From contig NZ_CP006704.1 in assembly GCF_000739375.1 (NCBI RefSeq), positions 3,658,001 to 3,722,000 of the forward strand: a stretch of DNA of 64,000 bases. The letters run 5' to 3'. This DNA comes from Comamonas testosteroni TK102 (GTDB taxonomy: Bacteria > Pseudomonadota > Gammaproteobacteria > Burkholderiales > Burkholderiaceae_C). Position 1 is the first letter of the stretch. Every line of letters begins with the position of its first letter. The notes below the pieces were generated by a model. That model was not told where the DNA came from. It saw only the letters and a program-made list of their open reading frames with translations, and ran no database searches. Shown here one piece after another: positions 15,842 to 25,929 of the stretch. The translations under genes were made by a program, and so were the position numbers.

Positions 15842-16096
15842 TTACCGGGAGGGGTGGTCGCGGCGGAACAGTTCCCACTCGTCAATTTCCTTACCGTCGG
15901 GCAGCACGCAGATGCCGCGCTCGCCAGCGCCCGTCTTCTCGATACGGGTCTTGCCACCCAGCTGGGCGCAGTAGACCGAGGCCGGGTTGGCCATGCCGAC
16001 CATGGGCGCGGCAGGCGCTGTGGCCCGAGGCTGTGCACAGCCGCTGATGGCAATCGCGCTAAGAACGGCGCCGGTGGTTTCAAGTGCTTTTTTCAT
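15842..16096 (-). CDS. DUF333-domain lipoprotein
   Basis: An 84-residue lipoprotein: signal MKKALETTGAVLSAIAISGC with the lipid-anchored Cys20, a Pro/Ala linker and a DUF333 domain (NPASVYCAQLGGKTRIEKTG ... GICVLPDGKEIDEWELFRR). The domain occurs in small hemolysin-like or envelope proteins of unknown role; its two conserved cysteines and the WELFRR ending are intact. ATG 16096 is preferred over an upstream frame extension because it begins the signal peptide. Confidence 0.8.
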   Translation of the reverse strand: MKKALETTGAVLSAIAISGCAQPRATAPAAPMVGMANPASVYCAQLGGKTRIEKTGAGERGICVLPDGKEIDEWELFRRDHPSR

Positions 16097-16416
16097 GGGC
16101 CCAATGTAGCAAATGCCCACCCTCTCGCTGGGGCTCATAAAGTCATGCTTCAGAGCCATTTCATCAGGGCTTCACCCATTGGGGCCAAGGGTTTGCGCCA
16201 ACCACCCCCGCGCACGCTGTCAGCGAATGTCACTTTTAGTCATTTCCCCTCAAAAAAAGGAAAAAGGGAACTGTCAGAAATCGCAAGAAGTTGTTAATTT
16301 CTGATCCGGAAGATCAGCGACTGACACATTGCCGATCGCCATGGCATTTAGATTCCATGAGGGATATGGCCAGTCTGGCCTGTCTGTTGGTAATCACTAG
16401 CAGAAGGGCTGCGTGT
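16097..16416. other. 320-base divergent intergenic region
   Basis: It lies between the DUF333 lipoprotein gene and the first diguanylate cyclase. One small hairpin, CTGATCCGGAAGATCAG, is at about 16301-16317. No gene supported. Confidence 0.4.
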
Positions 16417-17634
16417 ATGCATACGAGCAACGACTACATCTATGTGCTGATGCCATCGCTGTCCCTGCTGTTTCTCGCGGGCTTGCTCGGTGTGTGCTGG
16501 GTGACCCAGCCACGGCAACGCTTTCTGCTCTGGCTGTGCGCCGCCTTCATGCTGACGGCAGTGTCCGTCAGCATTCGCAGCGTGCTGAAGTTCGAGGTCC
16601 TCAACCACTATGTCATTCTCGTCAACGGGCTGTTTCTGGCGGGAGCATGGTGTCTGTCCAAGAGTTTTTCAGAGCGCCGGCGTGTGCCGATGCATCCGCT
16701 CGCCGTCCTTGTCCTGTGCTCCATCACCCTGGCTTCGCTGTACTACTTCGCCAATCTGACGCAGAACCCTGAAGGCCGGCTGCATGCATTCAGCATAGGC
16801 GTCGCTCTGATTCTTCTGCTGCCGGTGCCCGCAGTCCTCAGGCGGGGCCTCTCCAGTGACTGGCTGGACAGGACTTTGCTGTGGTCCTATCTGTCCTATG
16901 CCGTCCTCACCATGCTGCGCCCGACGCTGGTGGCGACTTTCGCGCATAACGGCCTCAGCGATGCCATGCAGGCCAACTCGACCTACTGGCTGACCACGCT
17001 GATGAGCATTCTGTTTTTTGCGCTTCTCTTCACCGTGCTGATCTGCGCCGTCACCATCCGCGACACCGTGCGCCAGCTGCGCACCGAGCGCGATCTGGAT
17101 GCTCTGACCCAGGTACTGAATCGCCGCGCCTTTGGAGAAACGGCACAGCACCGCCTGGCCGACAAGCGCCTGTATCCCATGGCGCTGGTAGCCAGCGACA
17201 TTGATCACTTCAAGCGCATCAACGACAACTGGGGACATGACAAGGGCGACGAGGTGCTGCAACTGGTCTCCAGAGCCATGCAGCACAATGTGCGCAGCAA
17301 TGATCTGGTGGCACGCTTTGGCGGCGAGGAATTCATGGTGCTGCTGACCCGCATCGATTTGCCGGGCGCCGAGCAGGTCGCCAGGCGCATAGGCCTGGAA
17401 CTGAGAAGCGACCAGAAGGTGCTGCCCGACGGGCCGGCCGTGACGCTGAGCTTTGGCATCACCGCCATCCACAATGCCAACCAGCTCGAAGGAGCGCTGC
17501 GCCAGGCTGACCAACTGCTCTACAGCGCCAAGAATGCAGGGCGTGATCGCGTGCATGTGGAGGGCCGCCTCTACCCGGACATCAGCTTCGAGCAGACCAT
17601 GCCGGCAGACCATCCCATGGCCCTGCTGATGTAG
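16417..17634 (+). CDS. Membrane diguanylate cyclase (GGDEF) 1
   Basis: A 405-residue protein with about six N-terminal membrane helices (residues 8-215, no recognised sensor fold) and a C-terminal GGDEF domain. The active-site loop is GGEEF at about 302-306. The inhibitory I-site RSND lies exactly five residues before it, so product inhibition by c-di-GMP is expected. DxLTxxxNRR and DIDHFKRIND motifs are intact. Start ATG 16417 follows a weak AGAAGGG; upstream in-frame codons encode implausible sequence. The gene at 18568-19734 has the same architecture and is a likely paralog. Confidence 0.9.
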   Translation: MHTSNDYIYVLMPSLSLLFLAGLLGVCWVTQPRQRFLLWLCAAFMLTAVSVSIRSVLKFEVLNHYVILVNGLFLAGAWCLSKSFSERRRVPMHPLAVLVLCSITLASLYYFANLTQNPEGRLHAFSIGVALILLLPVPAVLRRGLSSDWLDRTLLWSYLSYAVLTMLRPTLVATFAHNGLSDAMQANSTYWLTTLMSILFFALLFTVLICAVTIRDTVRQLRTERDLDALTQVLNRRAFGETAQHRLADKRLYPMALVASDIDHFKRINDNWGHDKGDEVLQLVSRAMQHNVRSNDLVARFGGEEFMVLLTRIDLPGAEQVARRIGLELRSDQKVLPDGPAVTLSFGITAIHNANQLEGALRQADQLLYSAKNAGRDRVHVEGRLYPDISFEQTMPADHPMALLM

Positions 17635-17746
17635 GCTAGGCATCCGGCCATCACGCACCGGACAGCTCGTTGATCCAATTTGGCCCACAATCAAGGATTG
17701 ACCATGGGTTGCCGGCGCCCGGCTCGCCGGCATTGCTGCATCCGCC

Positions 17747-18556
17747 ATGGCTGCACTTTTGTCAGTGGAATCCTTGATGCGCAGACTTCGCCATCTCACC
17801 AACCGGCACCGCACGCCGTCCACCAATGTCGCCCTGGGTCTGCTGCTGGCCTTCAACGCCGGCGCGGTCAATGCAGGCGGATTTCTGGTGCTGCGCATGT
17901 ATACCTCGCACATGACGGGCTTCGCCTCGCAGGTGGCCGACGGCATGGTGCTGGAAAACGCCACGCTGCTGTTGAACGCACTGGGCGCCATCATCGCCTT
18001 CACGACCGGCGCGGCCGTTTGCGCAGTGCTGGTCAACTGGGGGCGCAAACGGCATCTATACAGCGTCTATGCCCTGCCCCTGATGCTGGAAGCGCTGATG
18101 CTGATCGCCTTCGGCCTGATGGGCGCCGTCACCCTGACGTGGAACACCCCGTTCGCGGTGCCGCTGACCGTGCTGCTGCTGTCATTCATGATGGGGCTGC
18201 AAAATGCCGTGGGTTCCAAGACTTCAGGCGGCAGCACGCGCACCACGCACATGACCGGCAATTTCACGGATCTGGGGATGGAACTGGGCAAGATGTTCTT
18301 CTGGAAGCGCCACGCCCAGGCCGGCCTGCCCCTGCCGTCCCTGGTCCGGCATGACTGGCGCCGCATGCAGGTTTCGGCAGGACTGATCCTGATGTTCGTG
18401 CTGGGCGGCATTACCGGCGCCCTGGGCTTCAAGCATATCGGCTTTATCTGCGTGGTGCCGCTGGCCGCTCTCTTGCTCGCCCTGTCCGTACCGCCCTTTC
18501 TGCGCGATGCCGCGCAAGCGACGGAGCGGCCCTCCCTCTTCAGCAAGAAGGGCTGA
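17747..18556 (+). CDS. YoaK family (DUF1275) membrane protein
   Basis: A 269-residue (or 259 from ATG 17777) inner-membrane protein of about six helices. It contains the family motifs GAVNAGGFLVLRMYTSHMTG near residues 40-60 and RTTHMTGNFTDLGMELG near 165-180. Function of the family is unknown. It sits between two diguanylate cyclase genes, convergent with the second, without evident operon structure. Start uncertain. Confidence 0.8.
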   Translation: MAALLSVESLMRRLRHLTNRHRTPSTNVALGLLLAFNAGAVNAGGFLVLRMYTSHMTGFASQVADGMVLENATLLLNALGAIIAFTTGAAVCAVLVNWGRKRHLYSVYALPLMLEALMLIAFGLMGAVTLTWNTPFAVPLTVLLLSFMMGLQNAVGSKTSGGSTRTTHMTGNFTDLGMELGKMFFWKRHAQAGLPLPSLVRHDWRRMQVSAGLILMFVLGGITGALGFKHIGFICVVPLAALLLALSVPPFLRDAAQATERPSLFSKKG

Positions 18557-18567
18557 GCGCCCGCGGC

Positions 18568-19734
18568 TCAAGCCGCTGCTGCGGAACCCGTCGGATCGTG
18601 CACGACAACCTGGTCGCGCCCCTGCTCCTTGGCCTTGTAGAGTTGCCGGTCAGCCTGCATCACGGCCTCGCGCAAGTCGCTGCCCAAGGGACATGCCACG
18701 ATGCCCAGGCTCAAGGTCACGCGCTGACCGTCGGGCAAAGCGTCTATGGCTTCGCTGATTCCAACACGGATGCGCTGGGCCACCCGTCCTGCGGTATCGA
18801 TGTCGGCATGGGTCAGCAACAGCACGAACTCCTCGCCGCCAAAGCGGGCAACCAGATCGGTGCCACGCACCCCTGCCTGTATGACTTGCGCGGCGGCCTT
18901 GAGCACCTTGTCGCCAAACTCGTGCCCCCAGCTGTCGTTGACCCGCTTGAAGTGGTCCAGATCGGCCACGACCACCGAGATCGGCTGCGCTTTTCGATCG
19001 CGGACCAGCGGCTCTGCAAGCTCCCAGAAGCTGCGACGGTTCAATACCCCGGTGAGCGCGTCGTGGTTGCGCTCTTCCCTGAGCTTGGACATGGCATCCG
19101 CCATGGAAACAATGAGCATCAGTCCCGAGAAGACCAGACTGAACAGCAGCGAGCCCAGCATGGTGACCAGCCAGTAGATCGAGCTGAGCATGTCCTGAAG
19201 CTCGCTGAAGCCCAGATACAACACCATGACCGGTCGCAGCACCGTATAGATGGCAAACACGCCGTAAGACCAGTACAGCAGCTTTTCCAGCCCGTCACGC
19301 TTGACCTTTTTCAGCGCGATCGCAGGAAAGGGAATGAAGTGAATGATGCCCAGCCCGGTATTGAGCCAAAGCACCCGCGCCGCAATATTGTTCTGCACGA
19401 CGCTGTATTCATAGAGCGCAGCGACAACGATGATGGACACCAGGGCCGAGGTCTTGGGATAGGAGGAAACGGAGAATTTCTGGGCAACTCCCCAGGTGCA
19501 GAGCCAGGCCCCCAGCAGATATACAGGCCCGGTGTAAACAGCCCATTTCACCAGCTCACCGGCAGGCATCAAACATTGCAGTCCCAGGGCAATCCCGGTC
19601 AGCGTCAGGCCGCAGGCCGTCGAGAGCAGGAATACGGAACGGCGCTGCGCCAGCCAGCAAAAAGCCATGAGCGCGCCCAGCGCGGTAATGCACACCGGCG
19701 CGACCAACAAATAGAGCTGCAAATTGCTAGGCAT
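18568..19734 (-). CDS. Membrane diguanylate cyclase (GGDEF) 2
   Basis: A 388-residue protein: about six membrane helices (4-210), then a GGDEF domain with GGEEF at 299-303, the I-site RGTD five residues earlier and VADLDHFKRVND. Its architecture matches the cyclase at 16417-17634 throughout (for example LLYWSYGVFAIYTVLRPVMV against LLWSYLSYAVLTMLRPTLV), indicating duplication. It should make c-di-GMP in response to an unknown membrane signal. It is convergent with the YoaK gene, 11 bases between stops. Confidence 0.9.
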   Translation of the reverse strand: MPSNLQLYLLVAPVCITALGALMAFCWLAQRRSVFLLSTACGLTLTGIALGLQCLMPAGELVKWAVYTGPVYLLGAWLCTWGVAQKFSVSSYPKTSALVSIIVVAALYEYSVVQNNIAARVLWLNTGLGIIHFIPFPAIALKKVKRDGLEKLLYWSYGVFAIYTVLRPVMVLYLGFSELQDMLSSIYWLVTMLGSLLFSLVFSGLMLIVSMADAMSKLREERNHDALTGVLNRRSFWELAEPLVRDRKAQPISVVVADLDHFKRVNDSWGHEFGDKVLKAAAQVIQAGVRGTDLVARFGGEEFVLLLTHADIDTAGRVAQRIRVGISEAIDALPDGQRVTLSLGIVACPLGSDLREAVMQADRQLYKAKEQGRDQVVVHDPTGSAAAA

Positions 19735-19947
19735 GAATCAGCCGTTCAGTAAAGCTCATTCGCGCGGCTACACATTGGTGGCTACCCATGCTCTGAGGTT
19801 AGGAAGAAGGAGTCCGTTTGATCAGTGGACTGTTGAATTCGGGGCGATGTTAGCAAGTGTCCAAAAATCGGTGAATTTATTTCCTGAGAAATCTCTGCTC
19901 CCATAGACCGACATCGAGCTGTCGCAGGCAACGGCAAACATGGCTGG

Positions 19948-21279
19948 CTAAGCATCGGAGCTCCGCGAAAGCGCCTGCACAGGGGTCTGTGGGCCGGAGG
20001 CCACCTGATTGCGGCCCGAGTTCTTGGCACGGTACAAGGCCTGGTCGGTGCGGCGCAGCACATCCACACCGGCCTCTCCGGCCTGCCAGCCGCCCACGCC
20101 GAACGACATGGTGATGGTTCCTGCCCCTGCGTAGCTGTGCGATGCGATGCTGCGGCGCAGCCGCTCGGCCAGCTCCAGGGCCGCCTGCAGGCCGACGCCC
20201 GGTACGATGATCAGGAATTCCTCGCCACCCCAGCGCGCAACATGCTCCGAGGACCGTACGGTGCTCCTGAGGACTTTGGCGATCTGCTGCAGAACCCGGT
20301 CGCCGGCTTCATGGCCGAACTGATCGTTGACCTGCTTGAACAGATCGACGTCGCACATGATCAGTGCATAGGGAACGCCTTGACGCTCGGCAATTCGCTG
20401 GCAATTTTCCAGCTCATAGCTTCCGGCGCTGCGGTTGGGCAAGCCCGTCAGATCATCCCGGTAGGCCCGTACCAGCAGTTCCTGTTCACGCTGAACCAGG
20501 TCGCTGATGTCTTTGGAAATGCTCACATAGTGCGTTATCCGCTGCCTGGCATCGCGCAGCGCCGAAATGCTCTGGGAGGCATGGTAGAGCTCGCCATCCT
20601 TGCGCCGATTGATGAAAGTCCGGCTGAAGTTTTCTCCGCGCGCCAAGGCATCGCTCAACTCGGCATAAAACTGTGCCGTATGTGAGCCGGAGTGCAGCAT
20701 GGCCGGCGTGCGACCCATTACTTCAGCGGCGCAATAACCCGTCTGACGCTCAAATGCATCATTGACAAACACAAGATAGCCGTTGCGATCGGTAATGAAT
20801 ACCGGCGCATTGGCCGAGTTCAATGCCTGGATCATCAAATCCCGCTGCCTTTCGCTTTCCACCTGCCGCGTCACATCCTGCTGCACGGATACAAAATGCG
20901 CGATCTTCCCGTCTGCATCCCGCACTGCAGAGATATTCCAGGACACATGGTATGGCGTTCCATCCTTGCGGTAATTGACTGCACTGCCTTCGAAAAAGCG
21001 TCCCTCGGCAAGGCATTGGCGCAATTGCTCAATCACCTGCGGGTCCGTCTCGGGGCCCTGCAATATACGCGGAGACCGGCCCAGCAGCTCCTCTGTGGAG
21101 TAACCGCTCATGCTGGTAAATGCCTTGTTGCAATAGCGAATGAACGGGCCGCCGCCGGTCATTTCAGCATCGGTTATCACCACGGCATTAAATGCCTGGG
21201 CCACAGCCACCTCAAGCAATTGCGTTTGGGCCTCCAGGCGAGAATCAGAAAGTGACGAAATATAACTATTATTCTCCAT
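19948..21279 (-). CDS. PAS-PAS-GGDEF diguanylate cyclase 3
   Basis: A soluble 443-residue protein from ATG 21279 (GGTGAG upstream; a longer start at 21378 is possible). PAS1 (about 20-140) is LOV-like: YCNKAFTSMSGYSTEELLGR, then SPRILQGPETD. The LOV photoactive cysteine position (GRNCRFLQG in LOV domains) is here GRSPRILQG, so no flavin-Cys adduct is expected. PAS2 (about 145-265) and a GGDEF domain follow. GGEEF is intact (about 351-355) but the I-site position reads RSSE instead of RxxD, suggesting weaker product inhibition. It is predicted to make c-di-GMP in response to redox, ligand or light-independent flavin signals. Confidence 0.88.
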   Translation of the reverse strand: MENNSYISSLSDSRLEAQTQLLEVAVAQAFNAVVITDAEMTGGGPFIRYCNKAFTSMSGYSTEELLGRSPRILQGPETDPQVIEQLRQCLAEGRFFEGSAVNYRKDGTPYHVSWNISAVRDADGKIAHFVSVQQDVTRQVESERQRDLMIQALNSANAPVFITDRNGYLVFVNDAFERQTGYCAAEVMGRTPAMLHSGSHTAQFYAELSDALARGENFSRTFINRRKDGELYHASQSISALRDARQRITHYVSISKDISDLVQREQELLVRAYRDDLTGLPNRSAGSYELENCQRIAERQGVPYALIMCDVDLFKQVNDQFGHEAGDRVLQQIAKVLRSTVRSSEHVARWGGEEFLIIVPGVGLQAALELAERLRRSIASHSYAGAGTITMSFGVGGWQAGEAGVDVLRRTDQALYRAKNSGRNQVASGPQTPVQALSRSSDA

Positions 21280-21990
21280 CGCCACATTCTCACCTTGATT
21301 GGGAACGCAGCGACATATTAATTTCTGACCGGCCCTGACACCCGCACGGTCACCGCTATCTGCACCGGTATTGAGCAAGCGGCCAGCAGAGGTGTTAATG
21401 ATTGGACATATATGAAATGCTTGACAGGCGTTTTGCCTCTATGGACCGGTTTGCGAACCGGTTTGCGAACCGGTTCGCATTTGGCAGCGCACCGACAACG
21501 ACTGCCTGGTCAACAGACCGGACGCGCAAGCCTTGGCCTCTGAATCAAGCAGAAGATACTACCAAGCGACTGCACATCGGCAAGGCTAGAACGGTCGGCC
21601 TGAAGCGGCCATGCCGCAGATACCGCGCAAGCCCGGCAGTACGGCGTTTGGGGATCGTGCTGTCTCGATGCGCAGACGCACAGGTCCGTCTACCGGTAAA
21701 CCCCAGTTTTGCCGGTCACAGCCACTGCAAGCCACGGACCGTCTCCGGCCTGGATCACAATGGCATTCGCAACCCGGAACTTCGTGCGGCATGGTCATCA
21801 AGCAGCTGCAAATGCCGTGCGTCAGCCTGGCTTTGAAATCCGGTGCCAAACCTGAGCTAAGCTCTGGTATGTGTAGGGTGTGCACGCAGGGAATCTGGTG
21901 GCGTCGATTTGGCGTAAGTTTTCACGAGAGCAATCCTAAGCCTTTGATCGCATTGAATTTCATTCAATAAACTCAGCCACTTACTTAAGG
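21280..21990. other. About 710 bases without a supported gene
   Basis: It contains a 12-base tandem palindromic repeat (21445-21480). Frames on both strands (for example 21402-21836 plus) lack ribosome binding sites and read Arg/Ser/Cys-rich nonsense. No RNA gene recognised. Confidence 0.4.
21445..21480. repeat. Tandem 12-base palindromic repeat
   Basis: Two full units of ccggtttgcgaa and a partial third, giving overlapping AACCGGTT palindromes. It might be an operator array or replication slippage. Confidence 0.75.
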
Positions 21991-23019
21991 ATGCCAGTGG
22001 TGAACATCGTTATCCTGGACGATTACCAAGACGCGGTTCGCAAGCTCGATTGCGCCAAGCTGCTCGATGCCTTCAACGCCAAGGTCTACACCAACACCAT
22101 CAAGGGTGTGGGGCAGCTATCGGTCCGGCTGCGCGATGCGGATGTCATTGTCCTGATTCGCGAGCGCACCCAGATCTCGCGCCAGCTGCTCGATAAATTG
22201 CCCCGGCTCAAGCTGATCGCGCAGACAGGCAAGGCGGGCGCGCATATCGATGTGCAGGCCTGCAGCGAGCGTGGCGTGGCGATTGCGGAAGGCGTGGGCT
22301 CTCCGATTGCGCCGGCAGAGCTGACATGGTCGCTGATCATGTCAGCCATGCGCCGCCTGCCGCAATACATCGCCAATCTCAAACATGGTGCCTGGCAGCA
22401 GTCGGGACTCAAGGCAGCATCCATGCCGCCCAACTTCGGGCTGGGCAGCGTGCTGCGCGGACGCATGCTGGGCATCTGGGGCTACGGCCGCATCGGCCAG
22501 TTGCTGGCGGGCTATGGCAGGGCTTTCGGCATGCAGGTCTGTGTCTGGGGCAGCGAAGCCTCGCGCCACAAGGCCGAGGCCGACGGCTATCTGAGCGCCC
22601 CCTCCAAGGAAGCCTTTTTCGAGCAATGCGATGTGCTGTCGCTGCATCTGCGTCTGAACGACGCAACGCGGGGCATCGTGACGGCACAGGATCTGGCGCG
22701 GATGAAACCGACCGCCCTGTTCGTCAACACATCGCGCGCCGAGCTGGTGGAGCCCGAAGCCTTGCTATGCGCCCTGAACCGCGGCCACCCAGGTCTGGCT
22801 GCCATCGATGTCTTCGAAAGCGAGCCGATACTGCAAGGCCATGCCTTGCTGAGGCTGGAGAACTGCATCTGCACCCCCCATATCGGCTATGTGGAGCAGG
22901 ACAGCTATGAGCTGTATTTCCGCGCGGCGTTCGAGAACGTGGTGAACTTTGCCAACGGCCAGCCCAGCAATATCCTGAACCCCGAGGTTTTCAACGGTCC
23001 GCTGCGCCTGAACCGCTAG
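21991..23019 (+). CDS. D-2-hydroxyacid dehydrogenase family protein
   Basis: A 342-residue NAD-dependent D-isomer hydroxyacid dehydrogenase. The Rossmann fingerprint GIWGYGRIGQLLAGYG is near residue 162-177. Catalytic residues are Arg (FVNTSRAEL), Glu (DVFESEP) and His (TPHIGYVEQ). It belongs to the phosphoglycerate dehydrogenase-like branch, but the substrate is unknown. AAGG directly abuts ATG 21991, so the real start may be GTG 21997 or GTG 22000, which are better spaced. It stands alone. Confidence 0.88.
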   Translation: MPVVNIVILDDYQDAVRKLDCAKLLDAFNAKVYTNTIKGVGQLSVRLRDADVIVLIRERTQISRQLLDKLPRLKLIAQTGKAGAHIDVQACSERGVAIAEGVGSPIAPAELTWSLIMSAMRRLPQYIANLKHGAWQQSGLKAASMPPNFGLGSVLRGRMLGIWGYGRIGQLLAGYGRAFGMQVCVWGSEASRHKAEADGYLSAPSKEAFFEQCDVLSLHLRLNDATRGIVTAQDLARMKPTALFVNTSRAELVEPEALLCALNRGHPGLAAIDVFESEPILQGHALLRLENCICTPHIGYVEQDSYELYFRAAFENVVNFANGQPSNILNPEVFNGPLRLNR

Positions 23020-23055
23020 GCTGGGATGCCGCGGCCAGCGGCCCGCGGCTATCGG

Positions 23056-23862
23056 CTATTGCCGGGTCTGCTGCGCAAGCTCGGCCTCCACCGCCTCGTA
23101 GACCGACTGACGCACCACGGTCTCCACCTCTTCACGCAGGCGCAGCACCATGGATCGGGTCTGCGCCTCCACGACCTGCGCTATCGCTTCCCTGAGCTTT
23201 TGCTCCAGCACCAGGTCCACCCGCTGCATGAGTCTGTGGACCAGATACTCTTCGGTCACCACGGCTCCGTGCGCATCCAGCGCCTGCTGCAGCCCGGCTA
23301 CCTCGAAGACCGGTGCGGGCTCAACGGCCTGCTCCAGATCCTGTGCCTGGATAAGTGGCTCGGCGGCTTCCTCATCGAGTGCTTCAGACCCGGGTTGAAG
23401 CTCTTCATCCTGGGGTTGGCCGGCGTCCGTAACGGCTGGCTGCTCCGCCGGGTCTGCGAGCGGTAGTGCCTCCACGACTTCGGCAGCTGCCAACCCAGTC
23501 TCAGGCTCCGCCTTCCCGGCCGATATGGCTTCCACCACCTCCTCCGCCATGCTTTGCGCAAATGACTGCTGCGGCGGCAAGGATTCGGGCAAAGGGGGCA
23601 ACTGATGCGGAATGCCTGCAGGCCGGCCGCGACCGTAGAGACCATCGGCCAGCCAAGAGGCGTGAAACGACGGCCGCGCCAGAGCGACGACGCTGTCTCC
23701 CAGCGTCCGCGGGCCTGGCACCTGCTGCACAGCTCCCTGGGACGACTCGGGCGCCGCCGGCTGAGCGCTGTCTGCAATGCCTTCGGGCGCGGCAGCTTCG
23801 GGCTGGACCACCTCAGTCAGGGTGGGAACAAAGCGTGGCGGAACCTTGGATGAGGAGTTCAT
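23056..23862 (-). CDS. Hypothetical acidic protein downstream of holC
   Basis: A 268-residue protein, rich in Glu, Ala and Pro in its middle (about 95-180, probably disordered), with a helical C-terminal segment (EEYLVHRLMQRVDLVLEQKL ... REEVETVVRQSVYEAVEAEL) likely to form a coiled coil or amphipathic helices. No signal or membrane segment. Its start lies three bases from the holC stop, so it is in the pepA-holC transcription unit. Function not recognised; many Comamonadaceae have such a gene at this place (recollection). Confidence 0.7.
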   Translation of the reverse strand: MNSSSKVPPRFVPTLTEVVQPEAAAPEGIADSAQPAAPESSQGAVQQVPGPRTLGDSVVALARPSFHASWLADGLYGRGRPAGIPHQLPPLPESLPPQQSFAQSMAEEVVEAISAGKAEPETGLAAAEVVEALPLADPAEQPAVTDAGQPQDEELQPGSEALDEEAAEPLIQAQDLEQAVEPAPVFEVAGLQQALDAHGAVVTEEYLVHRLMQRVDLVLEQKLREAIAQVVEAQTRSMVLRLREEVETVVRQSVYEAVEAELAQQTRQ

Positions 23863-23865
23863 GAC

Positions 23866-24297
23866 CTAGCCCTTGAGATTCAGGTCGTGCCGGACGATGG
23901 AAAAACCACGCGCAGCATAGTCGCGCCAGCGGACACGCGCATCCTGGCGATCCATTTCATCGCCCGAGGACACGATCTCCACCACACGCGCAAAGCGCTC
24001 GAACTCGGCAGGCACCTGCGGCGTGAGGTTGACCAGCACATCGTGATGGGGCAGGCCCTGCAGGTGTTCGGCCAGGATGATGGGGGAAGCCGCAAGCATC
24101 TGCGCACCCTCGGACTCGCAGGCATGGGCCAGAAAGTCCGTGGCCGAGACGCTCCACAGGCGAGGCGAAAGCCGGCTCAGCGCGGCGCCGTCTCCCAGTA
24201 CCACGAGGCGCGCACCATGACGCAAAGCCTTGCGTGCGAAGCGGCACACATAGCCCAGCTTGTCCGGTGCGTTGAAATGAAAGGCAATTTCTGTCAC
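23866..24297 (-). CDS. holC: DNA polymerase III chi subunit
   Basis: A 143-residue HolC. Its N-terminus VTEIAFHFNAPDKLGYVCRF and the segment HHDVLVNLTPQVPAEFERFA match the family, which links the clamp-loader complex to SSB. GTG 24297 gives the correct length; longer frames upstream run into the pepA tail and are nonsense. It follows pepA by 52 bases, the typical betaproteobacterial pair pepA-holC. The ending HDLNLKG is normal. Confidence 0.9.
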   Translation of the reverse strand: MTEIAFHFNAPDKLGYVCRFARKALRHGARLVVLGDGAALSRLSPRLWSVSATDFLAHACESEGAQMLAASPIILAEHLQGLPHHDVLVNLTPQVPAEFERFARVVEIVSSGDEMDRQDARVRWRDYAARGFSIVRHDLNLKG

Positions 24298-24349
24298 AGC
24301 TATTGGCGGCAGCAGCAATCCGAAACCAGGCTGCTCCTGCCGGCTTTCC

Positions 24350-25906
<1,557 letters not shown>

Positions 25907-25929
25907 AATCGGTGTTTTCCTTTTAGCCA

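Noticed and set aside
21402..21836. 144-codon frame containing repeated RFAN units
   Set aside because: The repeats come from the 12-base DNA repeat. There is no ribosome binding site, and the rest is Arg/Ser/Cys-rich.
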